A stretch of DNA of 64,000 nucleotides from Pseudobutyrivibrio sp. (GCF_015057185.1 NZ_SVEV01000001.1:62001-126000), one strand, 5' to 3'; positions 38,578 to 47,959 are shown, counted from the stretch's first letter. Notes: generated by a model from the letters alone, not told the origin. Program-made: numbers and translations.

Positions 38578-39693
38578 ATGTTTCACAATTATAGATTTAA
38601 AAACCTTGATATTAAATTAATAATTGCTGTTATAGCACTAACTATTATAGGAATATTCGTCATCGGTAGTGCTAATGAATCCAATCAGCAAAAGCAGATT
38701 CTAGGAATGATTCTAGGAGTAATCGTTATGAGCGTAATGGCTCTTATCGATTATGACTTTTTGCTACATTTCCATTGGATTTATTATGGTATGGTTATTA
38801 TATTATTAGCCATGGTTTTACTGTTTGGCGAAAATAGTGGTGGTGCAACCAGATGGATTGATGTAGGTATTAGATTCCAGCCTTCTGAGCTTAGTAAAAT
38901 TCTGCTTATTTTATTTTTTGCCTGGTATTTTATGATGCAGGAAGAAAATATTAATAAGCCGAAAATACTTGGAATTACAATGGTTTTATCTGCTCTTCCA
39001 TTACTTTTAATAGAAAAAGAACCAGATTTATCAACTACAATAGTCACAATGATGATTATTTGTGTTATGATGTTTGTAGTAGGATTAAGCTATAAAATTG
39101 TTGGAACGGTAATTGGTGTTACTATACCTACAATTATTGTTTTGTTAGTTTTAATCTCTAGAGAAGGGCAGACTATTTTAAAGGAATATCAGGGTATTCG
39201 AATTCTCGCTTGGTTAAAGCCAGACAAATATCCACAGAATTCTTATCAGCAGCAAAATTCCATTATGGCCATCGGTTCTGGTCAGATTTTCGGAAAAGGC
39301 TTAGGAAACGATGCTTTTGATTCCGTAAAAAATGGAAATTATATCTCTGAGCCTCATACAGACTTTATTTTTGCTGTAGCAGGAGAGGAGTTAGGTTTCT
39401 TAGGCTGCGTATTAATCATTGCCCTTATTTTCTTTATCACTATTGAAATATTAATGATAGCAAAAAGAGCAAAAGATATTTCAGGCAAATTAATTTGCGT
39501 TGGAATTGCTACGCTTATCGGTTTTCAAAGCTTTGTAAACATTTGCGTAGTAACAGGTTTGATGCCTAATACAGGATTACCTTTACCATTTGTAAGCTAT
39601 GGACTGACCTCCTTGGTAACGATTTATTTTGGTATCGGTATTGTCCTAAATGTTGGTATTCAATCAAAAAATACGAACGGGAGGCTATTTTAG
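38578..39693 (+). CDS. rodA: SEDS-family peptidoglycan glycosyltransferase RodA
   Basis: This 371-residue polytopic membrane protein of the SEDS family polymerises lipid II and works with PBP2. It has about ten helices, the conserved QPSELSKI segment and the C-terminal GLMPNTGLPLPFVSYGLTSL. Location in the mre/pbp2 cluster identifies it as RodA rather than FtsW. mgsA starts with an ATG directly after the stop. Confidence 0.94.
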   Translation: MFHNYRFKNLDIKLIIAVIALTIIGIFVIGSANESNQQKQILGMILGVIVMSVMALIDYDFLLHFHWIYYGMVIILLAMVLLFGENSGGATRWIDVGIRFQPSELSKILLILFFAWYFMMQEENINKPKILGITMVLSALPLLLIEKEPDLSTTIVTMMIICVMMFVVGLSYKIVGTVIGVTIPTIIVLLVLISREGQTILKEYQGIRILAWLKPDKYPQNSYQQQNSIMAIGSGQIFGKGLGNDAFDSVKNGNYISEPHTDFIFAVAGEELGFLGCVLIIALIFFITIEILMIAKRAKDISGKLICVGIATLIGFQSFVNICVVTGLMPNTGLPLPFVSYGLTSLVTIYFGIGIVLNVGIQSKNTNGRLF

Positions 39694-40089
39694 ATGAATA
39701 TAGGTTTAGTTGCACATGATTCCAAAAAAAAGTTAATGCAGAATTTCTGTATTGCCTATCGAGGAATTCTTAGCAAAAACGAGATTTTTGCTACTGGTAC
39801 AACAGGACGTCTTGTTGAAGAAGTTACTAATCTTAGCGTACATAAATATTTGGCAGGACATTTAGGTGGCACACAGCAGTTAGGAGCTCAGATTGATCAA
39901 AACGAAATCGATTTGGTTATCTTTTTACGTGACCCCCTTACTGTAAAGTCCCATGAGCCAGATGTAAATAATATTGTACGTATTTGTGATGCCAACAATA
40001 TTCCTTTGGCTACAAATCTTGCCACTGCAGAGTTACTAATCAAATCATTGGATCGAGGAGACCTTGAGTGGCGTGAAATGTATAAATAA
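39694..40089 (+). CDS. mgsA: Methylglyoxal synthase family protein with altered catalytic position
   Basis: MgsA converts dihydroxyacetone phosphate to methylglyoxal plus phosphate. The 131-residue product keeps the phosphate-binding GTTGR (about 30-34), FLRDPL and LATNLATAE, and the length is normal. The motif normally reading GGDQQ, whose Asp is the general base in E. coli (Asp71), reads GGTQQ here (Thr codon ACA at about 39871-39873). The enzyme may be weak, may use another residue such as the Asp of FLRDP, or may have a different job. The position after rodA is conserved in the family. Confidence 0.9.
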   Translation: MNIGLVAHDSKKKLMQNFCIAYRGILSKNEIFATGTTGRLVEEVTNLSVHKYLAGHLGGTQQLGAQIDQNEIDLVIFLRDPLTVKSHEPDVNNIVRICDANNIPLATNLATAELLIKSLDRGDLEWREMYK

Positions 40090-41053
40090 GCTTTTTAAAA
40101 CATTAGTTGCCGTTGCTTTATGTGTTTCCATTACTGGATGTGGTGGTGCGTCTGAGAGTGTCGCAAGTTACGATGTATATAACACATCCTATGCTTATGG
40201 AATAACAAATAATGGTTCTAATTCAAACGTTGAGTTATTCTCAAAGGATTTATGTGTAGTAGGCACTGATGATTTGGGCACATCTGGAGTTGATTCCCAG
40301 GTAGCTTCTGCTGCTGGAGCATTTAACATCACTGAACAATCAGTTGTATATGCACAGAATATGCATGAGCAAATGTATCCAGCATCCACCACCAAAATTA
40401 TGACATGCTATGTTGCTGTGCTTTATGGTGATTTGGATGCCTATTATACAGTTAGTGAAAATGCGGTTAAACAGGATAGTGATTCCTCTACTATAGATTT
40501 AAAGGCTGGCGATGTAATTACATTACGTGATTTGTTATATGGAATGATGCTTCGTTCTGGAAATGATGCTGCCGTTGCAGTTGCTGAAGCTGTTAGTGGA
40601 GATGAAGCTACTTTTGCGTCACTTATGACAGAGACTGCAAAATCTATTGGAGCAACAAACACAAATTTTGTTACTTCAAATGGTCTTCACGATGAAAATC
40701 ACTATACCACTGTGTATGACATGTATTTAATTCTCAATAAGGCTATTACAAATGAGGATTTTTATCAGATTTTCACATCACATTCCTACACAGCAAATTA
40801 TACAAGCGGTGGCGCTACCAAAACCGTAGAATGGACTACAACTAATCAATACCTTACAGCCAACGTTACAACACCTAGCGGATTTACCGTTTTAGGCGGA
40901 AAAACTGGTACAACTGGTGCCGCAGGTTATTGCTTAGTTTTGCTTTCAGAAAATGAAGACGGAGACAAAATAATATCAATAGTATTTAATGCTGATTGCC
41001 GATCAAATCTTTACTTACTAATGAGCGAAATACTTTCGAATTATTGTACATAA
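40073..41053 (+). CDS. D-alanyl-D-alanine carboxypeptidase (DacA/PBP5 family) lipoprotein
   Basis: This enzyme trims the terminal D-Ala of peptidoglycan pentapeptides. The product has an N-terminal signal with lipobox ITGC (Cys near residue 19), so it is probably lipid-anchored rather than held by a C-terminal helix. Active-site motifs are SxxK (PASTTKIM), SxN (RSGNDAAV) and KTG (GGKTGTTGAAGY). The C-terminal PBP5 domain is absent at 326 residues. GAGGAG (40055-40060) supports GTG at 40073 (12-nt spacing) better than TTG at 40064 (3-nt). It overlaps mgsA by 17 bases. Confidence 0.92.
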   Translation: MKCINKLFKTLVAVALCVSITGCGGASESVASYDVYNTSYAYGITNNGSNSNVELFSKDLCVVGTDDLGTSGVDSQVASAAGAFNITEQSVVYAQNMHEQMYPASTTKIMTCYVAVLYGDLDAYYTVSENAVKQDSDSSTIDLKAGDVITLRDLLYGMMLRSGNDAAVAVAEAVSGDEATFASLMTETAKSIGATNTNFVTSNGLHDENHYTTVYDMYLILNKAITNEDFYQIFTSHSYTANYTSGGATKTVEWTTTNQYLTANVTTPSGFTVLGGKTGTTGAAGYCLVLLSENEDGDKIISIVFNADCRSNLYLLMSEILSNYCT

Positions 41054-41068
41054 ATTTGTTTTATTTTA

Positions 41069-41097
41069 TTTTGATTTTGTTATTGTTATGATATGAT
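41069..41097 (+). promoter_or_regulatory. Candidate promoter of the P-loop gene
   Basis: A TATGAT -10 box lies at 41092-41097. The upstream -35 is weak: TTTTGA (41069-41074) at 17 bases, or TTGATT at 15. It sits in a T-rich gap between the carboxypeptidase and the next gene. Confidence 0.35.
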
Positions 41098-41131
41098 AAA
41101 AATATAAATAAACAAAGGGAGGTATTTTGAT

Positions 41132-41554
41132 ATGGTGGAAATTATTTCAGGCGAAAAAGGCAAGGGAAAGACCAAATATTTACTTGATAAAGTAAATAGC
41201 GACATTAAAAAAGTAGATGGTTCCGTTGTCTATATCGACAAAAATACTAAACACATGTATGAACTTGACTCTAAGATTCGATTGATTAATATGGGGGATT
41301 ATCCAATCGATTCAACTGATGAGTTTCTTGGGTTTTTAAGTGGTGTTTTATCTCAAAACACTGATATTCAAGAGGTTTTCCTCGATAGTTTCCTTACTGT
41401 ATCATATGTAGATACTAATGACGAGTTCACAGTAGCTATGAATAAACTCGACAAAATTTGTAATTTATATGACGTTAAATTTGTTTTATCCGTAAGTAAG
41501 AATGAAAAGGATTTACCTGAATGTGCAAAGGGTAAAATCGTTGTTTCTTTATAA
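41132..41554 (+). CDS. Small P-loop protein of unknown function
   Basis: The 140-residue soluble protein starts MVEIISGEKGKGKTKYLLDK, a good Walker A (GxKGxGKT) at residues 7-14, and has a plausible Walker B hydrophobic strand ending in Asp (EVFLDSFL). It probably binds a nucleotide. I do not recognise a named family. GGGAGG (41117-41122) precedes the ATG, a promoter-like region lies upstream and a terminator hairpin follows, so it may be a single-gene unit next to the cell-division genes yggS-sepF. Confidence 0.75.
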   Translation: MVEIISGEKGKGKTKYLLDKVNSDIKKVDGSVVYIDKNTKHMYELDSKIRLINMGDYPIDSTDEFLGFLSGVLSQNTDIQEVFLDSFLTVSYVDTNDEFTVAMNKLDKICNLYDVKFVLSVSKNEKDLPECAKGKIVVSL

Positions 41555-41567
41555 AAAGAATATATGA

Positions 41568-41594
41568 GGGGCACCTTGGTGTGTCCCTTTTCAT
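41568..41594 (+). terminator. Terminator after the P-loop gene
   Basis: GGGGCAC (41568-41574) pairs with GTGTCCC (41581-41587, one G-U) and is followed by TTTTCATTTG. Confidence 0.6.
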
Positions 41595-41605
41595 TTGTTT
41601 TGAAA

Positions 41606-43012
41606 ATGAGCAGAAAATCAAAGAAAACTAGAAAAAAAGACAACAAAATAATTAAATATCCTAAGCAATATCATTTTTCTATAGGTATGATTATTATTGG
41701 CGTTATGTGTATTTACATGGTTTATCACTTGTTTACATATTTAACAGCCAACAATATAACTGTTTATGAGGTTTCACAGGGTTCGATTTCTTCAAATCTA
41801 GAATATAACGCCTTAGCTCTTAGATCTGAGCAGATTGTCTATGCTGACAATAGTGGCGACATACTATATTTAGCTGAGAATTTTGGTAAGGTAGGTTCCA
41901 AAAGTCAGGTATATGCTTTAGATACCTCGGGAGAAATCCTTTCATCAATTAATGAATCTGGAGAAAATTCCGAGATTTCTCTTGATGCTGATGATTATAC
42001 AAAGCTTCAAAATGTTATTTCTACTTATTTAGCAGATTATAATGATGAGCGTTTTGGCAAAACATATACCTTCAAATCTGAATTAGAATCACAAGCACAA
42101 CAGCTTTATACTGTTTCGGCTATTGAACAAATGGGAGCGTCCTTAGATGATGCTATAAATTCAGGCACATTTAGCATATATTCCAGTCCTACACCAGGGC
42201 TTATAGTTTATTCTATTGATGGTTACGAGGACTTAACTATAGATAATTTTACCTCTGATTCTTTTGATACATCAAAGTATACATCAACAAACCTTAAAAC
42301 TCAGGAATCTGTAGAATCTGGATCTCCGGTTTATAAGCTTATTACATCTGATCATTGGAATTTAGTATGCGAAATAGATGACGATTTATATGATTTATTA
42401 AAAGAGGAAACATACTTAAAAATTAAGTTCCTAGAGGATGAGACAGAAACCTGGACGACAATTACTTTTACCGAAAAGGCTGGAAAGCATTATCTTATCA
42501 TGACCTTGGATGATTCCATGGATAGATATGCTGATTCTAGATTTGTTCATATAAAGCTTATTAATAACAATATTTCCGGACTTAAAATACCAAATTCCTC
42601 TATTGTTTCTAAGGATTTTTATAAAATACCTAAGGACTATATGATTCAAGGCAATAATAGCGACGATGCAGGTTTCCTTAGACAAGAGGATAGTGGTAAC
42701 AACGTTTACATTTCACCTACAATATATTACGAAGATGATGATTATTACTATTTAGATAATAATGATGTTTCTAGAGGTGATAAATTTATCAAACCAAATT
42801 CTAACGAAATATATGTAGTAGGAACGGATATCGGTTCGCTAGAAGGTGTCTACAATGTAAATAAAGGATATGCGGTGTTTAAACAAATAGAAATCCTATT
42901 CCAAAACAGCGACTATTCTATAATAAAAACAGGTACAAGTTACGGAATTTCCATGTATGACCACATCGTTTTACAAGGTGACGAGGTAGAAGAAAACACA
43001 ATTATAAATTAA
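41606..43012 (+). CDS. Membrane-anchored HlyD-like periplasmic-adaptor-type protein
   Basis: The 468-residue product has a very basic N-terminus, a single membrane helix near residues 29-50 and a long extracytoplasmic region of beta-barrel and lipoyl-like hairpin segments resembling HlyD/MFP adaptors. No transporter gene is adjacent. A homologue in this position upstream of yggS-sepF is common in clostridia (inference from memory), hinting at an envelope or division role. The ATG at 41606 is preferred because an in-frame ATG at 41564 lies before the terminator hairpin. Confidence 0.7.
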   Translation: MSRKSKKTRKKDNKIIKYPKQYHFSIGMIIIGVMCIYMVYHLFTYLTANNITVYEVSQGSISSNLEYNALALRSEQIVYADNSGDILYLAENFGKVGSKSQVYALDTSGEILSSINESGENSEISLDADDYTKLQNVISTYLADYNDERFGKTYTFKSELESQAQQLYTVSAIEQMGASLDDAINSGTFSIYSSPTPGLIVYSIDGYEDLTIDNFTSDSFDTSKYTSTNLKTQESVESGSPVYKLITSDHWNLVCEIDDDLYDLLKEETYLKIKFLEDETETWTTITFTEKAGKHYLIMTLDDSMDRYADSRFVHIKLINNNISGLKIPNSSIVSKDFYKIPKDYMIQGNNSDDAGFLRQEDSGNNVYISPTIYYEDDDYYYLDNNDVSRGDKFIKPNSNEIYVVGTDIGSLEGVYNVNKGYAVFKQIEILFQNSDYSIIKTGTSYGISMYDHIVLQGDEVEENTIIN

Positions 43013-43023
43013 GAGGTATTTAA

Positions 43024-43728
43024 ATGAGAGCAGAAGAGTTAAAAGCTAATTTAAAGAGCGTTGAAGAGCGCGTTTCGGCTGCATGCGCTAGAGCAGGTAG
43101 AGACAGAAGTGAAGTAACATTAATTGCCGTTAGTAAAACTAAGCCTATAGAGGATTTACAGGTGATTTATGATCAGGGCATTCGTGAGTTTGGCGAAAAC
43201 AAGGTTCAGGAGCTTACTGGAAAAATCCCAGAAATGGCTGAGGATATCAATTGGCATTTAATTGGTCATTTACAGAGAAACAAGGTTAAATATATTGTAG
43301 ACAAGGTTAAATTAATTCATTCTGTTGACAGCTACAGACTCGCAGAAGAAATTAATATTCAAGCTAAAAAACATGGAATAATTGTTCCAATTCTTATCGA
43401 AGTAAATGCTGCAAATGAAGCAACAAAATTCGGTGTTCGTCTTGAAGAAGCAAAACAGCTATGCGAAGAAATTGCTCATTTAGAGAACGTACACATTATG
43501 GGACTTATGACTATAGCACCAAATGTTGTGGTTCCAGAGGAAAATAGGGCAATTTTTCACAAAATAAAGGACTTATCAGTTGACATTGCAAGTGAAAACA
43601 TTGATAATATAGATATGAGAATTATATCTATGGGAATGACAAATGATTTTGAAGTTGCCATAGAGGAGGGTGCGACTCATGTTAGAGTTGGCACAGCCAT
43701 TTTTGGAGAGAGAAACTATAATATATAG
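43024..43728 (+). CDS. yggS: PLP homeostasis protein (YggS/YlmE, PLPBP family)
   Basis: This PLP-binding protein of alanine-racemase fold III type maintains vitamin B6 and amino-acid balance. The 234-residue product has AVSKTKP with the PLP Lys near residue 38, FGENKVQE, WHLIGHLQRNK and a C-terminal SMGMTNDFEVAI(E)GATHVRVG block. The family normally sits beside sepF in Firmicutes, as here. Confidence 0.95.
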   Translation: MRAEELKANLKSVEERVSAACARAGRDRSEVTLIAVSKTKPIEDLQVIYDQGIREFGENKVQELTGKIPEMAEDINWHLIGHLQRNKVKYIVDKVKLIHSVDSYRLAEEINIQAKKHGIIVPILIEVNAANEATKFGVRLEEAKQLCEEIAHLENVHIMGLMTIAPNVVVPEENRAIFHKIKDLSVDIASENIDNIDMRIISMGMTNDFEVAIEEGATHVRVGTAIFGERNYNI

Positions 43729-43746
43729 TTGAAAAAGGAGTATGTT

Positions 43747-44259
43747 ATGTTTGAAAGAATGCTTGACGCGATGCATCTTAGTGACGACTACGACGATTAT
43801 GACGATGATGAATTGTATGAAGAAGAAGAGAAATCTTCATTCTTCTCAAAGTTTCAAAGGGATAAAGAAGACGAGAAGCGTCCAGTTTTAAACAAGCCTG
43901 CTGAGCGCGAAAGCAGATCGTCAAAACCGGCGCCAAAAATCACACCAATGCGTAATAAAGGGAAAGGAACTGTTATGGAAGTTTGTGTAATCAAGCCATC
44001 ATCCTTTGAGGATGCTCGAGAAATATCAGAGACATTATTGGCTGATAGAACAGTTCTTCTTAACATGAAGGGCTTAGATTTAGGAGTAGCACAGAGAATC
44101 ATAGATTTCACTTGTGGTACATGTTATGCTATCGACGGTAACCTACAACGAATTGAGGATTACATTTTTATTATTACACCTGCAGGAGTTGAGTTATCTG
44201 GTGATTTAGCAGGAATCGTTGATGCGTTTGACTTCACTGGAATTCAAACCGGGTTTTAA
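43747..44259 (+). CDS. sepF: Cell division protein SepF
   Basis: SepF anchors FtsZ to the membrane and shapes the septum in Gram-positives. The 170-residue product has an N-terminal amphipathic helix (MFERMLDAMHL), a very acidic Asp/Glu-rich linker and a C-terminal core with VLLNMKGLD and RIIDFTCGTCYAIDG. AAAGGAG (43733-43739) selects the ATG at 43747 over the in-frame TTG at 43729 that directly abuts yggS. A perfect terminator follows. Confidence 0.95.
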   Translation: MFERMLDAMHLSDDYDDYDDDELYEEEEKSSFFSKFQRDKEDEKRPVLNKPAERESRSSKPAPKITPMRNKGKGTVMEVCVIKPSSFEDAREISETLLADRTVLLNMKGLDLGVAQRIIDFTCGTCYAIDGNLQRIEDYIFIITPAGVELSGDLAGIVDAFDFTGIQTGF

Positions 44260-44270
44260 TTAGAGTATTT

Positions 44271-44297
44271 GCACCAGAGCTATCTGGTGCTTTTTTT
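44271..44297 (+). terminator. Rho-independent terminator after sepF
   Basis: GCACCAGA (44271-44278) and TCTGGTGC (44283-44290) form a perfect 8-bp stem with loop GCTA, followed by seven T. Confidence 0.95.
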
Positions 44298-44313
44298 ATA
44301 GGAGAATATACTT

Positions 44314-45405
44314 ATGAATGAATGCTTGAACATAAAATATAATGGAGAACCTTGTTATAATATTCACTTCAAATCAAATTTTGATGATTTAGCCAAAGTT
44401 TTTAAACAAGACCTGGACAAAGATTACGACAAAATATGTATAGTTTCAGATTCAAATGTGGCAGGTATTTATTTAGCTGAGGTTATTTCTGTTTTTAAGA
44501 ATGTATGTGATAATGTTTGTTCCTTCAGCTTCGAAGCTGGTGAGGCCTCAAAGAATCTTACTACTGTAAGCATGCTTTATGAGCATCTCATTCATAAGAA
44601 ATTTACACGTGATTCCCTATTAGTTGCCCTAGGAGGCGGTGTTGTAGGTGATTTAACTGGTTTTGCTGCATCTACCTTTCTTAGAGGTATTGATTTCATT
44701 CAAGTACCTACCACATTATTATCTCAAGTAGATAGTTCAGTTGGTGGTAAAACAGGAGTTGATTTCAATAGCTACAAAAATATGGTTGGAGCATTCTATA
44801 TGCCTCGTATGGTATATATGAATTTATCTACATTAACAACATTAGATGAAAATAATTTTGCCTGTGGTATGGGCGAGGTAATTAAAAGTGCATTAATTGC
44901 AGATAAGGATTTTTATTACTGGTTAAAGGAGAACTCTTCAAAACTATTAAGCAAAGACTTTAAAGCATTAGAATATGCCGTATATAAATGCTGTCAAATA
45001 AAGGGCCATGTAGTAGAGCTTGATCCAAAGGAAAAGGGTATTAGAGCATATCTTAATTTTGGTCACACCTTAGGTCATGCAATAGAAAAACTATGTAATT
45101 TTAATTTAGGTCATGGACAATGCGTTGGTCTTGGAATGGTATGTGCTGCCCATTTATCCTTGAAATTAGGTTATTTAACAACTCAAGAGGTAGAAGATAT
45201 CGTATCTACTTTAGAAGTTTATTCTCTACCAATATCAGTCGAAGGCTTATCAAAGGAAGCTGTTCTTGAGGCTTCTAAATCAGATAAGAAGATGACTGGT
45301 TCGAAAATCAAATTTACTATATTAAAAGCAATAGGCGAAGCTGCTTCATACTTAGATTTTACAGATGAAGATTTGTTAGAAGCCATTGAGAAGGTTTTGA
45401 AATAA
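44314..45405 (+). CDS. aroB: 3-Dehydroquinate synthase
   Basis: AroB is the second step of the shikimate pathway, converting DAHP to 3-dehydroquinate with NAD+ and a divalent metal. The 363-residue product has GGGVVGDLTGFAASTFLRG near residue 108, PTTLLSQVDSSVGGKTG and the metal-binding His residues in NFGHTLGHAIE. No other aro gene is adjacent. It shares one base with lspA (TAATG), so expression is coupled. Confidence 0.96.
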   Translation: MNECLNIKYNGEPCYNIHFKSNFDDLAKVFKQDLDKDYDKICIVSDSNVAGIYLAEVISVFKNVCDNVCSFSFEAGEASKNLTTVSMLYEHLIHKKFTRDSLLVALGGGVVGDLTGFAASTFLRGIDFIQVPTTLLSQVDSSVGGKTGVDFNSYKNMVGAFYMPRMVYMNLSTLTTLDENNFACGMGEVIKSALIADKDFYYWLKENSSKLLSKDFKALEYAVYKCCQIKGHVVELDPKEKGIRAYLNFGHTLGHAIEKLCNFNLGHGQCVGLGMVCAAHLSLKLGYLTTQEVEDIVSTLEVYSLPISVEGLSKEAVLEASKSDKKMTGSKIKFTILKAIGEAASYLDFTDEDLLEAIEKVLK

Positions 45406-45935
45406 TGTTTCATAAATTTAGCAAAAAAATATCAATGATATATAGCTTTTTCCTTATTATTGCGCTGATAGCAATTGATCAGCTTACAAAGCTTTTAGCT
45501 GTATCAAATTTAAAGGACAAAAGCGACTTTATAATTATTCCAAATGTATTTCAATTACATTACTTGGAGAATACAGGTGCTGCATTTTCAATATTAGAAG
45601 GTAAACAAATAGTATTTGCTATTGTTACGCCTATATTATTGCTTGCATTGCTTTTCATGCTTATTAGGATGCCACAGAACAAAAAGTTTACATGTCTTAA
45701 TTACATTATTATCTTTTTGATTGCTGGGGCTATTGGAAACTATATCGATAGAATAACTAATAATTATGTTGTTGATTTTTTATATTTCTCATTAATTAAT
45801 TTTCCTGTATTCAACGTTGCAGATTGTTATGTAACAGTTTCCATTTTCCTATTATTATTTCTTGTTTTATTCTATTACAAGGATGAAGATTTAGAGGAGA
45901 TTAAGCTTAGCTTAAAATTTAGAAAGAATGGATGA
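45405..45935 (+). CDS. lspA: Lipoprotein signal peptidase (SPase II)
   Basis: LspA is an aspartyl protease in the membrane that removes signal peptides of prolipoproteins. The 176-residue product has four helices and both catalytic aspartates in GNYIDRI and FNVADCYV, plus NTGAAFSIL. It has an N-terminal extension of about 15 residues and a charged C-terminal tail. It would serve the lipoproteins found in this window. It overlaps rluD by eight bases. Confidence 0.95.
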   Translation: MFHKFSKKISMIYSFFLIIALIAIDQLTKLLAVSNLKDKSDFIIIPNVFQLHYLENTGAAFSILEGKQIVFAIVTPILLLALLFMLIRMPQNKKFTCLNYIIIFLIAGAIGNYIDRITNNYVVDFLYFSLINFPVFNVADCYVTVSIFLLLFLVLFYYKDEDLEEIKLSLKFRKNG

Positions 45936-46839
45936 ATTTACAATCGTAATCGAAGATCCTGCAGATGAAGGTATTAGAATTGACAAATATTTAGCCACTG
46001 CTTTGCCTGAAAAATCAAGAAGCCATTATCAAAAAGCTATTGATAATGGTCTTGTTTTAGTTAACGGAAAAAATGTTAAAAGCAAATATCAGACTCGCAT
46101 TGGTGATGAAATTTTAGTTAGCATAGAGCCACTTAAAGAAATCGATATTCTTCCAGAGGATATTCCAATTGAAATATTATATGAGGATGGAGATGTAATT
46201 GTTGTAAACAAACCAAAAGGAATGGTTGTACATCCAGCTCCAGGCCATTATTCTGGAACATTGGTTAACGCCCTTATGTTTCACTGTAAAGACTCTTTAT
46301 CTGGTATTAACGGCGAAATACGCCCAGGTATCGTTCATCGAATAGATATGAATACAACTGGTTCATTATTGGTTTGCAAGAATGACAAGGCTCATAATGA
46401 TATCGCTGCTCAAATCAAGGTTCATTCCGTTAATAGAATATACAAAGGTATTGTGCTGGGGAACTTCAAGGATGAAGAAGGAACTATAAACGCTCCTATA
46501 GGCCGAAATCCCAAAGATAGAAAGAAGATGGCTGTGGTCCCTAATGGACGAGACGCAGTCACTCATTTTAAGGTTTTAGAGCAATTTAAGGGGTATTCTT
46601 ATGTAGAGTTCAAACTAGAAACAGGAAGAACTCATCAGATTAGAGTACATATGTCACACATTGGACATCCTCTATTAGGAGACGATGTCTATGGCAAGCC
46701 TGTTAAAAATCTAATTGGACAAACTCTTCACGCCCAGACCCTTGGCTTTATACAACCTACAACTGGCCAATATGTTGAAGTAAATGCTCCTTTGCCAGCT
46801 TATTTTGAAGATTTACTAGCTAAATATAGAAAAATGTAG
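45928..46839 (+). CDS. RluD-type 23S rRNA pseudouridine synthase
   Basis: The 303-residue product has an N-terminal S4 domain (about 15-70, IRIDKYLATALPEKSR) and the catalytic domain with GIVHRIDMNTTGSLL, where the Asp is the nucleophile, and GRTHQIRVHMSHIGHPL. The lspA-rluD linkage is typical of Firmicutes and supports RluD/YlyB type; exact target uridines cannot be read from sequence. The gene ends directly against the convergent recombinase gene without a spacer. Confidence 0.93.
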   Translation: MDEFTIVIEDPADEGIRIDKYLATALPEKSRSHYQKAIDNGLVLVNGKNVKSKYQTRIGDEILVSIEPLKEIDILPEDIPIEILYEDGDVIVVNKPKGMVVHPAPGHYSGTLVNALMFHCKDSLSGINGEIRPGIVHRIDMNTTGSLLVCKNDKAHNDIAAQIKVHSVNRIYKGIVLGNFKDEEGTINAPIGRNPKDRKKMAVVPNGRDAVTHFKVLEQFKGYSYVEFKLETGRTHQIRVHMSHIGHPLLGDDVYGKPVKNLIGQTLHAQTLGFIQPTTGQYVEVNAPLPAYFEDLLAKYRKM

Positions 46840-47904
46840 CTAGTTATCATTTCTACTAAAGTCTACTGCGTTTCTAGCCTGGCGCTTATGTTCATCCTCG
46901 ATGGCAGCGTAGTAGTCTATAGTGGTATTTATATTTTCATGGCCCAAAACATCAGCTACAAGGCGAATGTCGCCTGTTTCACGGTAAAGGGCAGTACCGT
47001 ATGTACTTCTAAGCTTATGTGGCGTAATTTTCTTATTTGGAATCACAATTTTTGCGTATTTCTTAACTAGGTTTTCTATTGCATCAACACTTATTCTTTT
47101 TCCTTGCAATGAGTAGAAGAGTGCAGGCTCATGGCCCTCTATGGGATTAATATACTCACGTTCCCCATTAATATAGTCTTTTAGAGTTTCGGCTACTTGA
47201 TTATTAAAGTAGATTATATCCTGTCCGCCACCTTTTCTAACGATTGTTAAAGAATTAACATTAAAATCAACATCATTTAAATCTAATCCATTGCATTCGC
47301 TAACACGAATTCCAGTGTTAAGCATAAGGGTTAAAATGGCCAAATCACGGCCACGAGTCTTTTGATTGTATTTTCGTTGGCGCTCGGAAACGAATGCATT
47401 TCCTTCGTCAATTGCCTGCAATATGGCCTGGACCTCATAATTATTCATACGAACGATATTTTTATCCTTTTTAATATGTGGAAGTTCCACAAGCTGTGTT
47501 GGATCCTTTGAAACATATTCACGAACCATAAGGTATTTGTACATACCTCTAAGAGGTGATAATTTTCGTGCAATTGCTTTTTTGCCGTTTTCGTGTTGTT
47601 CACCTATAGTATTTAACTCTAGATATCTTTTATATTCTTCAATATCATCTGGCGTGATTTTATTAAGAAGCTCATAATCAATTTTTTTGAGGTCTGAACC
47701 TGTAATTGTAGGGTTGGAGTCTGCTAAAAATCGAAAGAAAGTTAATAGATCATAGCAATATGAAATCAAAGTGCTAGATTGCGCATTTTGTTCCTTTGAT
47801 TGAATAAAATCTAAAGCAGGCTTTGGTAATTGAGCTTCAAGCTCACGAAGCTTAAGTTTTAAATTTTTATTTTTATCTTTGTAAAAGTGAGAGTCTTTAC
47901 CCAT
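46840..47904 (-). CDS. Tyrosine recombinase, XerS/XerH-like single recombinase
   Basis: The 354-residue product has an N-terminal core-binding (SAM-like) domain (about 20-150) and a catalytic domain with the R-H-R-H-Y set: Arg in GIRVSE, HKLR, His in LGHENINTT and Tyr in IDYYAA. The length and the N-x-RDLAI...RKGG pattern resemble XerS of lactic streptococci, a one-protein chromosome dimer resolvase whose gene lies next to its dif site. No phage genes accompany it. GGAGG then ATG at 47904 fixes the start; a TTG at 47916 lies within the ribosome site. The gene is convergent with rluD, has a TATAAT box upstream and a dif-like site about 90 bases upstream. Confidence 0.85.
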   Translation of the reverse strand: MGKDSHFYKDKNKNLKLKLRELEAQLPKPALDFIQSKEQNAQSSTLISYCYDLLTFFRFLADSNPTITGSDLKKIDYELLNKITPDDIEEYKRYLELNTIGEQHENGKKAIARKLSPLRGMYKYLMVREYVSKDPTQLVELPHIKKDKNIVRMNNYEVQAILQAIDEGNAFVSERQRKYNQKTRGRDLAILTLMLNTGIRVSECNGLDLNDVDFNVNSLTIVRKGGGQDIIYFNNQVAETLKDYINGEREYINPIEGHEPALFYSLQGKRISVDAIENLVKKYAKIVIPNKKITPHKLRSTYGTALYRETGDIRLVADVLGHENINTTIDYYAAIEDEHKRQARNAVDFSRNDN

Positions 47905-47959
47905 GGGAACCTCCAAATGCTTAAAAGCCTTGATTTTACAAGCTTTATCGTATAACTAT

